IMG/VR virus record: IMGVR_UViG_3300010373_000002
Location: 49,402 to 113,401 of that record
Length of the DNA: 64,000 nucleotides
From: a virus
Reading direction: 5' to 3' (one strand)
In this document: piece by piece, positions 41,102 through 49,304 of the stretch
Layout of the letters: every line of letters begins with the position of its first letter
Numbering within the stretch: position 1 is the first letter of the stretch
The notes under the pieces: generated by a model
The model's database searches: none
Told to the model about the DNA's origin: nothing
What the model saw: only the letters and a program-made list of their open reading frames with translations
Program-made: the position numbers and the translations under genes

Positions 41102-42203
41102 ATACTTCTCCGGCGGCGGGACCGTGGCCGACTTACAAGCGAACCGCTGTATCCAAGTGATTCCGCACGCCAAGTTGCCGCTCGACATCCTTCTCGCCCA
41201 CAAGACGGATTCCAACAAGATCGACCCTGTGACTCGCGAGTGTCGCGGTACGGTCATTGAGCGTGGGACCAACCGGATCGTCGCCAAGTCGTTCAAGCGG
41301 TTTTTTGATTACCGCCACGCAAAGGCCGGCGACTTCGACTGGGAAGACTTCATGGCTACAGTCAAGGAAGACGGCATCATGACGCCGGTCTACTCGTGGG
41401 AAGGCCGATGGTTCTCCGGGACCAAAGGCACATTCGGCGACCGGGTTGTCTCCGGCGACAAGACTCATCAAGAGAACTTTTGGCATGTCTCGCGGATCGA
41501 CCCGCACGGACTCGATCCGGCGTGGACCTACGTCTTTGAGTTATGCGTGGACTTCCCCGGCAGGATCAAGCGGTACGCCAGGCCAAAACCAATCCTCTTG
41601 ACGATGTTCGACCCGGTGACGTGCCGGGAACTGAGCGACGGCGAGATTGCGAAGGCGGCTCGTTTTATCCGGGTGGCACGGCCGACGAAGATCGAGTTTG
41701 ATTGGGACGATCCGATCGCTGAGATCAAGAGATTTCTCGGCGACAACGATATCGCCAACGGCATGTCTCCGGCGGTCCCAGGTATCGAAGGTCTCGTCGT
41801 CAAGGACTGTAACGGCGAGCGACTGAAGTTCAAGACAAAGACTTGGGAATATCTCCACAGGCTCAATAACAACGGAATGGAAGTGGAAGATTCCGCGTTG
41901 GCCGAGTTCCACTTTAAAGTGAACAGCGGATTTCTCTGGGACTTCCCGGTGGAACGTCTCCAATTGCAAGCGGTGCAAGTTGCCGTGAAGATCGGCGACG
42001 CATACGACGAACTCAAATATGTTTGGCTTCGAGTGAAAGATATCGAAGGCCAAAAAGAATTCGCGGAGGCAGTCAAGGATGAGCCGTTTTCCTTTGTCTT
42101 ATTTAAGGCGAGGAAACTCAGAGATTTCCCTGCGGCGTGGTACGATTCCGGCAGTCAGATCGTCAAGAAGTTGTTCGGCGAGAAGAAGGAGAACGCTCAG
42201 TGA
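41076..42203 (+). CDS. RNA ligase (T4 Rnl1-like nucleotidyltransferase fold)
   Basis: 375 residues from TTG with AAGGAG upstream. RECRGTVIE and IVAKSFKRFFDY match the N-terminus of T4 RnlA-like ligases. The adenylated Lys is K97 in TVKEDGIM (KxDG); motif IV is EGLVVKD and motif V is LKFKTKTW. The enzyme seals RNA ends, usually to repair tRNAs cut by host defence nucleases. No kinase/phosphatase partner lies next to it. Confidence 0.8.
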   Translation: MDQVNPLIEYFSGGGTVADLQANRCIQVIPHAKLPLDILLAHKTDSNKIDPVTRECRGTVIERGTNRIVAKSFKRFFDYRHAKAGDFDWEDFMATVKEDGIMTPVYSWEGRWFSGTKGTFGDRVVSGDKTHQENFWHVSRIDPHGLDPAWTYVFELCVDFPGRIKRYARPKPILLTMFDPVTCRELSDGEIAKAARFIRVARPTKIEFDWDDPIAEIKRFLGDNDIANGMSPAVPGIEGLVVKDCNGERLKFKTKTWEYLHRLNNNGMEVEDSALAEFHFKVNSGFLWDFPVERLQLQAVQVAVKIGDAYDELKYVWLRVKDIEGQKEFAEAVKDEPFSFVLFKARKLRDFPAAWYDSGSQIVKKLFGEKKENAQ

Positions 42204-42520
42204 CCGATACGGAAAAGCATGAATTCTTAGGAGAACTAACTGAACTTGTAGGTAATTTGAACTACAAAGGCTTTGAGTTTATCTTGAGGCCGGATCAAAG
42301 TTTTGACGGTCTTCTGGAATTTACAGTTCAAAAGAAAACATACAGCAAAGACATGGTTCTCGATAGGTCGATTTCAAGAATCTGCTTTTCCGTGGAGACT
42401 GCGTTCCACTCGAAATACTATTTCACTCCTGATTTTGTTTTCAACATGATCATGGATGTCGAGCGACTAATTTCTCGGAAGTTATTCGACGAGAACAACG
42501 CCAACCTTTTCCAATCCTAA
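42200..42520 (+). CDS. Hypothetical protein
   Basis: 106 residues from GTG overlapping the ligase stop, with AGAAGGAG upstream. Alternating strands and an amphipathic C-terminal helix; no motif recognised. Confidence 0.55.
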   Translation: MTDTEKHEFLGELTELVGNLNYKGFEFILRPDQSFDGLLEFTVQKKTYSKDMVLDRSISRICFSVETAFHSKYYFTPDFVFNMIMDVERLISRKLFDENNANLFQS

Positions 42521-42549
42521 TCATCCCGCACGTCAACACAGAGGCTAGA

Positions 42550-45500
42550 ATGCTCAACGATAGCGTTTCCACGTCCAACGGTCACAAAAACGGCCAAGTT
42601 GCCGACGATTATCTTCACCGTCATTGCGGTATGAAGTTCGAGGCTACGTTCAACCAGACCGACCCCTTAATCACGAATAAGGATCAATTCAAGTGGGGCA
42701 AGAGGCCCATCAAGATCACGGCGGCTGACGGTAAGGTCGTGTTCGAGCGGAAAGAGTGCGAGTTCCCCGAGTCATGGTCCGACAACGCTTGCCAAGTGGT
42801 TGCGTCGAAGTATTTCTACGGGACTCCCGGCAAGGAGCCTTGCGAGAACAGCGTTGACGAACTCGTGACTCGCGTGGTCAACACGATCGCCGACTGGGGC
42901 TTCAAAGACGGTTACTTCGACCGAGCCGAGGCGTGGCGATTCGAGCGGGAATTGTACTCGCTCTGCGTCGGCCAGTATGCCAGCTTTAACTCGCCGGTTT
43001 GGTTTAACGTCGGTCTTCACGATCACTATGGAGTCTCAAGCGATTCAACTGGGTCCCGATGGGATGACGAGAAGAAGCAGGCTGTTCCTGCCGAGGATGG
43101 ATATAAGTATCCACAGGCAAGCGCATGTTTTATCTTGGGTGTCGATGACAACATGGATAGCATTCTCGAACTCGCTAAAACCGAGGGAATGTTGTTTCGT
43201 TATGGGTCTGGCGCTGGCTCTGATCTTTCCACGATCCGATCAAGTAAGGAATTTCTTACCGGCGGCGGCAAGCCTTCCGGTCCTCTTAGTTTTATGATAA
43301 TCTACGACGCCGTGGCTAGCGTAGTTAAGTCGGGTGGAAAAAACCGTCGCGCCGCGAAGATTCAGACATTGAAATGTTTTCATCCAGACGTTGTAGATTT
43401 TATCGAATGTAAGCAGAAAGAAGAGAAGAAGGCTAAAGCCCTTATCGCTCAAGGCTACGAGGCGAACTACAACGGCGAAGCGTACTCGTCTGTTTGTTTC
43501 CAAAACAGCAACCTCTCTGTTCGTCTCAGCGACGACTTCCTTTACGCCGTCGAGAACGACTTGCCGTGGACCACGAAAGCGGTGACGGACGGTCGCGACA
43601 TGGAGACGTTCCAGGCTAGAGACATCCTCCGCAAGATCGCCGAGAACGCTTGGCAATGCGGAGACCCCGGCGTCCAGTACGAGGACACGATCCAGAAGTG
43701 GCACACGCTCCCGAACACGGCCCCGATAAATTCGTCGAACCCATGCTGTTTTGTCGGCGAGACGTTAATCAAGACTTCTTTTGGTAGCCTATCTATCGAG
43801 TACCTGGCAAGCCGAGACTCCGAGGGCGGCTGTCCTCTTCCGTCCGTGGTTTCTTACGACAAAGAAGATAAATGCACGCAATGGGGAGAAATCGTTAAGG
43901 CTTGGAAGTCTGGCGAGACAACTGAACTTGTGGAAGTGACGATCCGCTCGGGAGAAAAATTTCGTTGCACGCCGGAGCACGTTTGGTACGTGGATGGGTT
44001 CCATCCATGCGAAGCTAAAGACTTAATGGGTCATCGGGTAGATTTCTACTTGGATTCCTCTAGTGCGACACAAAAAGAATTAGTTGTTTCCGTCGAAACA
44101 CTGAAATTGGCCGATCCTGTTCCGGTTTACGATATCGAGGTTAGGGACAATCACAATTTCACAATCACATCTGAAAATTCTCTTCGTGGGTATTTCGTCA
44201 GTAATTCGGAATACATGAGCATTGATGACAGCGCTTGCAATTTGTCTTCTTTGAACCTCGTTAAGTTTCTGCGTGCCGATGGAACCTTCGACACGGATCG
44301 CTATCGTGCCGCTGCTCGCCTCATGCTAACTGCCCAAGAGATTCTTGTTTCCCGTTGCGGCTACCCCACGAAGAAAATCGCCGAGAACGCACACCGCTTC
44401 CGCCAGCTTGGCCTTGGGTATGCGAACCTCGGCTGTCTCTTGATGCGTATGGGACTCCCCTACGACTCCGACGAAGGTCGCCACGTCGCCGCTTGCCTCA
44501 CGTCGCTGCTAACGGCCGAGGCGTACCGAACGAGTGCGGAGATCGCCGGAATCAAGGGACCGTTCGAGGGATTCGAGGTCAACAAAGATCCGATGCTTAA
44601 CGTGCTAGCGATGCACGCCCAAGCTGGAGACGATTTATTGAGGGCCGGAATTCCTGGAAGGCTTGACTACGCTCAGTCTGAGGCTTGGACGGAATGCTCG
44701 AAGTTGGCGCAAAAGTATGGTGTCCGCAATTCGCAAGTCACTGTTATAGCTCCAACTGGCACGATTGCACTCATGCAAGATTGCGACACAACAGGCATTG
44801 AGCCTGACCTCGGCCTTGTGAAAACTAAGTATCTTGCCGGCGGCGGCACAATGAGGATCGTCAACCAGAGCGTCAAGGCGGCGCTCAAGAACCTCGGCTA
44901 CTACGACGCACCTGTCTCGGACATCCTTGAATATATCGAACAGCATGGAACCGTCGAAGGTTGCAAGTCGATCGAATCGAAAGACCTTGCCGTCTTCGAC
45001 TGCTCGAATCCCGGCACGAAGGGCGGCCGGGCGATTCACCACATGGGCCACGTCAAAATGTTGTCGGCGGTCCAGCCGTTCGTCTCGGGCAGCATCTCGA
45101 AGACGGTCAACATGCCCGAATCCGCTACCGTCCAAGACATCTCCGATACCTATCTTGAAGGGTGGAAACTCGGCCTGAAGTGTATCGCCATCTACCGGGA
45201 CAATTCCAAGGGAAGCCAACCCCTCCAGATCGGTGACACTAAGGAAGGGGAGAAGACGGAACGGATCAAGGTCTCTACGCCGAAGGAGACTCCCGAGGAA
45301 CAACTTAAAAGGCTAATGAAGGCTCTGAATCCTCATGCGAGTCCGTCGCTAATCGAAGGCGGTATGAAATATCTCCCGGTCCCCAACAAGCGAGAGCGGC
45401 TTCCCGACACTCGCGAGAGCATCACTCACAAGTTCAACATCGGCGGCCATGAAGGCTACTTGACCGTTGGACTGTTCCCCGATGGACGCCCTGGGGAGCT

Positions 45501-45993
45501 ATTCGTGACCATCAGCAAGGAAGGCAGTACGATTGCCGGTCTAATGGATATGATCGGCGTGACGGTCTCCCTGTGCCTCCAGTACGGCGTTCCGCTGCAA
45601 GTGCTGGTGGACAAGTTCAGTCATACGAAGTTCGACCCATCCGGGTTTACAAAAGAGAAGGACATTCCGATCGCGTCCAGCATAGGCGACTATGTGTTCC
45701 GATGGTTGGCGATGAAGTTTATTCCCGGCTACCGCGAGGCGAACACACCGAAGCGAGAGGAGAAGGCGGTAATTGCCGGCGACTTATGCGACGGTTTGGC
45801 CGAACGAGAGAAGCAAGAAGAAATGTCCGACCGAGCGATGAAGAAACTGACCGACAGGCTTCATGAAGTCAAAATCTCCCATCCCAAGCCTCAGACCGAC
45901 GCCCCGATCTGTGACGTGTGCGGCTCTCTGACGGTTCGATCGGGAACCTGCTACGCTTGTCGTAATTGCGGCTCCAGCATGGGTTGCTCTTGA
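42550..45993 (+). CDS. nrdJ: Adenosylcobalamin-dependent (class II) ribonucleotide reductase with intein
   Basis: 1147 residues, about 994 without the intein. Converts ribonucleotides to deoxyribonucleotides. Class II marks are SFNSPVWFNVG, ASACFILGV, GSGAGSDLSTIR, SGGKNRRAAK, LKCFHPDVVDFIE and the NPC/SEYMSIDD site, and a Cys-rich C-terminal finger (CDVCGSLTVRSGTCYAC). An intein (residues 400-552) splits the conserved NPC-S bond. After splicing the enzyme should be intact. It needs vitamin B12 from the host. Confidence 0.9.
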   Translation: MLNDSVSTSNGHKNGQVADDYLHRHCGMKFEATFNQTDPLITNKDQFKWGKRPIKITAADGKVVFERKECEFPESWSDNACQVVASKYFYGTPGKEPCENSVDELVTRVVNTIADWGFKDGYFDRAEAWRFERELYSLCVGQYASFNSPVWFNVGLHDHYGVSSDSTGSRWDDEKKQAVPAEDGYKYPQASACFILGVDDNMDSILELAKTEGMLFRYGSGAGSDLSTIRSSKEFLTGGGKPSGPLSFMIIYDAVASVVKSGGKNRRAAKIQTLKCFHPDVVDFIECKQKEEKKAKALIAQGYEANYNGEAYSSVCFQNSNLSVRLSDDFLYAVENDLPWTTKAVTDGRDMETFQARDILRKIAENAWQCGDPGVQYEDTIQKWHTLPNTAPINSSNPCCFVGETLIKTSFGSLSIEYLASRDSEGGCPLPSVVSYDKEDKCTQWGEIVKAWKSGETTELVEVTIRSGEKFRCTPEHVWYVDGFHPCEAKDLMGHRVDFYLDSSSATQKELVVSVETLKLADPVPVYDIEVRDNHNFTITSENSLRGYFVSNSEYMSIDDSACNLSSLNLVKFLRADGTFDTDRYRAAARLMLTAQEILVSRCGYPTKKIAENAHRFRQLGLGYANLGCLLMRMGLPYDSDEGRHVAACLTSLLTAEAYRTSAEIAGIKGPFEGFEVNKDPMLNVLAMHAQAGDDLLRAGIPGRLDYAQSEAWTECSKLAQKYGVRNSQVTVIAPTGTIALMQDCDTTGIEPDLGLVKTKYLAGGGTMRIVNQSVKAALKNLGYYDAPVSDILEYIEQHGTVEGCKSIESKDLAVFDCSNPGTKGGRAIHHMGHVKMLSAVQPFVSGSISKTVNMPESATVQDISDTYLEGWKLGLKCIAIYRDNSKGSQPLQIGDTKEGEKTERIKVSTPKETPEEQLKRLMKALNPHASPSLIEGGMKYLPVPNKRERLPDTRESITHKFNIGGHEGYLTVGLFPDGRPGELFVTISKEGSTIAGLMDMIGVTVSLCLQYGVPLQVLVDKFSHTKFDPSGFTKEKDIPIASSIGDYVFRWLAMKFIPGYREANTPKREEKAVIAGDLCDGLAEREKQEEMSDRAMKKLTDRLHEVKISHPKPQTDAPICDVCGSLTVRSGTCYACRNCGSSMGCS
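43747..44205 (+). other. Mini-intein in nrdJ
   Basis: 153 residues from C400 to N552. Block A is CFVGETLIKTSFGS; block B is CTPEHVWYVDG with the TxxH motif; the last blocks are VPVYDIEVRDNHNFTI and GYFVSN before S553 of the host protein. The residue before the final Asn is Ser, not the usual His. No homing endonuclease domain is present. Removal leaves ...NSSNPC-SEYMSIDD..., the normal RNR sequence. Confidence 0.9.
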
Positions 45994-46002
45994 TAACGCC
46001 GT

Positions 46003-46036
46003 GGGCCGGTCCTCTTTATGGGGATCGGCCCTTTTT
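46003..46036 (+). terminator. Rho-independent terminator after nrdJ
   Basis: GGGCCGGTCC (46003-46012) pairs with GGATCGGCCC (46022-46031) with one G-U pair, a 9-nt loop and TTTTT. It ends the long nucleotide-metabolism unit. Confidence 0.9.
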
Positions 46037-46048
46037 CACCGCCAGGGA

Positions 46049-46077
46049 TTGACTATGTGTTTCGTCTAGTGTATAAT
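46049..46077 (+). promoter_or_regulatory. Near-consensus sigma70 promoter
   Basis: TTGACT (46049-46054), 17-bp spacer and TATAAT (46072-46077), directly after the terminator. It starts the unit with the membrane protein, SSB and ATPase genes. Confidence 0.85.
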
Positions 46078-46098
46078 TGGAACAGAAAGGGAGAATTC

Positions 46099-46317
46099 AT
46101 GGACAAAGGCTGGGTCGCTTGTCTTGCTTTCTTTGCGATCTCCGCCGCTTCGGTGGCGTGGACTACATGGCATCTCGGCGCTCTTTGGGGATTAGGTAGT
46201 GCCCAGAAGATACTGACCGACTTCGTTGAAAAGGTCGAGAGGATTTCCGAGCAACGCAAAAGTCGAATAGATCAAAGAATCGCACATTTAGAACAAAAAC
46301 TCAACAAGAAGGACTGA
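46099..46317 (+). CDS. Membrane-anchored coiled-coil protein
   Basis: 72 residues from the ATG at 46099 (AAAGGGAG upstream). One membrane helix (about 7-32) and a charged helical tail (VEKVERISEQRKSRIDQRIA). The shape is like phage spanin or superinfection-exclusion proteins; function unknown. Confidence 0.55.
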   Translation: MDKGWVACLAFFAISAASVAWTTWHLGALWGLGSAQKILTDFVEKVERISEQRKSRIDQRIAHLEQKLNKKD

Positions 46318-46321
46318 TTCA

Positions 46322-46777
46322 GTGGCTAACGTGAACAAGGTGATGCTCATCGGCCGTTTGACCGCCGATCCCGAACTTCGGCACACGGCCAACGGGACTG
46401 CCGTTTGCGACCTTCGGATGGCGACCTCGCGAGTGAGCAACAGTAAGACCGGCGAGAGCAAGGAAGAGAAGCTGTTCATCGACGTGACCGTGTGGCAGCG
46501 GGACGCCGAGAACGCTTGCCAGTATCTCGCGAAGGGTTCGATGGTCCACATTGAAGGTCATCTCAAGATGGAGCAATGGGAGGACAAGAACTCCGGCGAG
46601 AAGCGGAGCAAGATCAAGATCGAGTCCGAGCGGGTGACGTACTTGGACTCGAAGAAGAAGGATCAAGACGAGTCGCCGCGGATTCGTGACGAGGAAGACG
46701 ACGAGGTTCCCGTCAAGACGGTGAGTTCGAAGAAATCCAACAAGCCGGTCGTGGATGACGACGATATGCCGTTCTGA
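46322..46777 (+). CDS. ssb: Single-stranded DNA-binding protein
   Basis: 151 residues from GTG. OB-fold signs are NKVMLIGRLTADPELRHTANG, FIDVTVWQRDAENACQYL, KGSMVHIEGHLK and the acidic C-terminal tip DDDDMPF, which in bacterial SSB recruits partner proteins. Full length. It coats ssDNA during replication. Confidence 0.95.
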   Translation: MANVNKVMLIGRLTADPELRHTANGTAVCDLRMATSRVSNSKTGESKEEKLFIDVTVWQRDAENACQYLAKGSMVHIEGHLKMEQWEDKNSGEKRSKIKIESERVTYLDSKKKDQDESPRIRDEEDDEVPVKTVSSKKSNKPVVDDDDMPF

Positions 46778-46783
46778 GGATCA

Positions 46784-46900
46784 ATGACGACCGCCAAATC
46801 AATCGAGCACATCGTCGCCGTCGTACTGGCGGCATTCACAGTCGTATTTATGTTCTGGTACACAGAGCAAGTGGAACGGAGGAAGGACCGTGGGAGCTAA
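46784..46900 (+). CDS. 38-aa single-pass membrane protein
   Basis: Starts MTTAKSIEHIVAVVLAAFTV with GAGG before the ATG; one hydrophobic helix (about 8-28) then a charged tail. It overlaps the next GTG start, consistent with coupled translation. Confidence 0.5.
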   Translation: MTTAKSIEHIVAVVLAAFTVVFMFWYTEQVERRKDRGS

Positions 46901-47093
46901 GGTTTCGCGGAAAGAATTTGTCGTTGTTCCCTTGAAATCGGTTCTCGACTTAATCAAGAAGTCAAGAGATGACGACTGGGAATGGGAGGATGGTTGGGCC
47001 GGGGAACATATCGTCAAGTGCAAAGAGATGAACAAACTAAGGCGAGCGATCCTTAAACTTCAAAAAACAACCTTATGTATAGGGAACCGATGA
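46890..47093 (+). CDS. Small basic protein
   Basis: 67 residues from GTG with GGAGGAAGG upstream. A strand-helix start (EFVVVPLKSVLDLIKKS), a Trp-rich acidic middle and a basic helix at the end. No family recognised. Confidence 0.5.
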   Translation: MGAKVSRKEFVVVPLKSVLDLIKKSRDDDWEWEDGWAGEHIVKCKEMNKLRRAILKLQKTTLCIGNR

Positions 47094-47188
47094 GTCGAGA
47101 AAAAAATCCATACGTCGTTGCCGGCGATAACGATGTCGCCGAAGAACTTAGGCGTGAAGGCTGGTGGAAAGAGGAGGAGGGACCGTGA
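47090..47188 (+). CDS. 32-aa peptide linking two genes
   Basis: Begins MSREKNPYVVAGDNDVAEEL and ends EEEGP. Its ATG overlaps the previous stop and its stop overlaps the ATPase GTG (GTGA), and its last codons contain the ATPase ribosome site. Probably a real coupled peptide. Confidence 0.45.
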   Translation: MSREKNPYVVAGDNDVAEELRREGWWKEEEGP

Positions 47189-47812
47189 CCGAAGCGATCT
47201 CGCCTATCAAGGGAACAGAATCAATCCGATTCCTCAAGGATTATCGGTGTTTCAAAAAGGGAGACGAGTTCGAGTTCCGTCCCGGCTTGAATCTCTTGGT
47301 AGGCGATCAAGGCGTCGGCAAAAGTTCTCTGCTCGACTTGCTGACGAAGCACGGAAGAGACGGCAAGGAGTTGACAATCTCTGTCGTTTGCCGGGACACG
47401 ACTAGATTACGTGCCTTCGATTTCGAGAAGGGCAATCCCAGGATTCTACCGCTCGGCGGTCGAGACGGCAATTTCTCGGTCGGCATCCAAGCCAAGATGA
47501 TGTTCTCAAGCCACGGCGAGACTCATCGCGCTATCTTGAATTCCTCTATGGAGCACGAGCAAGCGATCGTCTTACTTGACGAGCCGGACACGTCTCTCTC
47601 GATCCGCAGTTGCCACGCCCTCTGCGGCATCCTTGACAAATTGGTCGAGCAAGGATGCCAAGTCGTCGCCGGCGTTCACCGAATTGCGAGCAGGAAGCCC
47701 CTACGGCGAAGCCGTTGACCCCCTTGCGGGTCAACCTCTTTAGGGTAGGGGAGGAATGCGAGCCTCAAAAGAAAATCCGAACTACATTGAAGAATAATCA
47801 ATAAACCTACAC

Positions 47813-47818
47813 TATAAT
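47813..47818 (+). promoter_or_regulatory. -10 box upstream of tnpB
   Basis: TATAAT seven bases before the tnpB ATG; no good -35 at the right distance (TTGAAG is 20 bp away). The transcript would be nearly leaderless. Confidence 0.45.
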
Positions 47819-47824
47819 ACCAAC

Positions 47825-48928
47825 ATGAAGACCATCGCCAAGATCGACATGAAAGCAGATGGAAGCGGCAAGAAGAGGCTCCTCGACACGATGGAGTCCT
47901 TCAATGCCGCTTGCGATGATATCGCTGCCGTCTGTTTCCAGGAACACTCGGCGAGTAAGTTTCGTATCCAAAAATTGGTCTACCATGACATCCGTGAGAA
48001 ACATGGATTGTCCGCTCAACTTGTGATTCGTGCTATTGCAAAGACGTGCGAAGCATACAAGCGTGACAAGAACATCCAACCCAAGTTCAAGGAGCACGGC
48101 AGCATTACCTATGATGCTCGCATCCTGACGTTCAAGGGGTTGAACACGGAGTTTGCCCAAGTTAGCCTGACTACACTGGATGGTAGACGGAATTACGAAG
48201 TCAACGTCAGAGCCTACTTCGCTGGCAGGACTGATCGCATCAATGGTCAAGTAGACCTTGTGTATCGTGATGGCAAATTCTCCCTCTATGCTACATGCGA
48301 CATGCCAGAAGATACACCCATCGAACCGGATGACGTTCTGGGTATTGATCTTGGAGTTGTCAATGTTGCCGTAGACTCCACGGGAGAAGTGTTCAGCAAC
48401 GAGAAGGTGGAAACGGCTAGAGTTCGCATCCATCGCCATCGTGCGAAGCTCCAGCGAAGGAATACTAAGTCATCGAAGAGGAAACTGAAGAAGGTTAGCG
48501 GTAAGGAAGCCAGGTTCAGAAGTAACACGAATCATTGCATCAGCAAACATCTTGTTGAGAAAGCCAAGGACACGAACTCTGCGATTGCGTTGGAAGACCT
48601 GACGTACATCCAGAGCAGGACACGGTGCAGGAAATCTCAACGGGCAGAGCGTATGTCATGGGCGTTCTTCCAACTGCGATCGTTCCTGACCTACAAGGCG
48701 AAACTTGTCGGTATCCCCGTAGTTCTTGTTGATCCTCGCAATACGAGTCGTCAATGCTCGTGCTGCGGACACATCGACAAAGCGAACAGGCGAAGCCAGA
48801 GCAAGTTCCTGTGCGTAAGTTGCGGACATCATGAAAATGCCGATTACAACGCTGCGAAAAACATTAGAACACGGGGCGTTTCAACCGTCCTATTGTCGTC
48901 CGCTACCGATCTGTTAAAGGTCGGATAG
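47825..48928 (+). CDS. tnpB: TnpB RNA-guided nuclease
   Basis: 367 residues. RuvC-like sites are the Asp in VLGIDLGVVNVA, the Glu in IALEDLTYIQ, and the Asp in HHENADYNAAKNI; a zinc finger (CSCCGHIDKA ... FLCVSCG) lies between. All key residues are present, so it may be active. It would use the RNA from the element's right end to cut empty target sites and keep the element in the population. Codon use is less biased than in its neighbours. Confidence 0.9.
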   Translation: MKTIAKIDMKADGSGKKRLLDTMESFNAACDDIAAVCFQEHSASKFRIQKLVYHDIREKHGLSAQLVIRAIAKTCEAYKRDKNIQPKFKEHGSITYDARILTFKGLNTEFAQVSLTTLDGRRNYEVNVRAYFAGRTDRINGQVDLVYRDGKFSLYATCDMPEDTPIEPDDVLGIDLGVVNVAVDSTGEVFSNEKVETARVRIHRHRAKLQRRNTKSSKRKLKKVSGKEARFRSNTNHCISKHLVEKAKDTNSAIALEDLTYIQSRTRCRKSQRAERMSWAFFQLRSFLTYKAKLVGIPVVLVDPRNTSRQCSCCGHIDKANRRSQSKFLCVSCGHHENADYNAAKNIRTRGVSTVLLSSATDLLKVG

Positions 48929-48994
48929 AGATGGAATGACAAGCCCCGCCCTCTTTAGGGGCGGGGTAGTTGACAACCCAACCGTTATCGCCCA
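48800..48994 (+). ncRNA. Presumed omega (re) RNA at the right end of the element
   Basis: In this family the guide RNA covers the end of tnpB and the right-end hairpin, then continues into flanking DNA. Here the scaffold would end at 48974 and the guide would be the ATPase sequence beginning AACCCAACCGTTATCGCCCA (48975 on). The exact 5' end cannot be seen. Confidence 0.5.
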
Positions 48995-49094
48995 TGCGAC
49001 GGAAGTTTTGAGCCTTGAACATCGCCGGTGGATGACGGCGGAAGAGTTCATGGAAGAGATGAAGAATCCTATAAAATCATGACATGGAGCAAAA

Positions 49095-49304
49095 ATGTCC
49101 ATCAAAAACATCCTTCGCATGATGGCATTTACGTGCCTAATGCTTGGATCGGCCTTCATCTACAAGGCGATGGCGCTTCCCAAGAAAGCCGACATTTATG
49201 TTGGACTGACGATTGTTTCGTTCGCTCTGGCGGTCGTTGTGGTGGGAGCGGGCGACATTCAAAGGGATAGCGACCAAGAGGATGAGGAACAAATCGGTGA
49301 TTGA
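49095..49304 (+). CDS. Two-helix membrane protein
   Basis: 69 residues; hydrophobic segments at about 9-25 and 33-53, then an acidic tail. GGAGC precedes the ATG. It begins 12 bp after the ATPase stop and would belong to the same unit. Confidence 0.55.
   Translation: MSIKNILRMMAFTCLMLGSAFIYKAMALPKKADIYVGLTIVSFALAVVVVGAGDIQRDSDQEDEEQIGD

Larger units (their letters stand above)
47680..48974 (+). mobile_element. TnpB-only IS200/IS605-family insertion
   Basis: A 1295-bp element. The left flank is TTCAC (47675-47679), a plausible target motif, and the element ends with TTGAC (48970-48974). A hairpin lies near each end: GTTGACCC/GGGTCAAC (47714-47735) on the left and CCCCGCCC/GGGCGGGG (48944-48966) on the right; both ends also share CCTCTTTAGGG. 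There is no target duplication, as is usual for this family. No TnpA gene is present, so movement would need help in trans. Confidence 0.85.
47185..49082 (+). pseudogene. AAA/ABC-type ATPase interrupted by a TnpB element
   Basis: From GTG (AGGAGGAGGG upstream) the first 165 codons carry Walker A GDQGVGKSS (40-48) and Walker B VLLDEPDTSLS, stopping their natural path at GVH165 (47679). The second part resumes at 48975 as NPTVIAHATEVLSLEHRRWM and ends at 49082. Joining 47679 to 48975 gives a continuous 200-residue ATPase with the typical GVHNP... switch. The interrupted gene as it stands makes a truncated protein ending at 47718. Confidence 0.85.
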
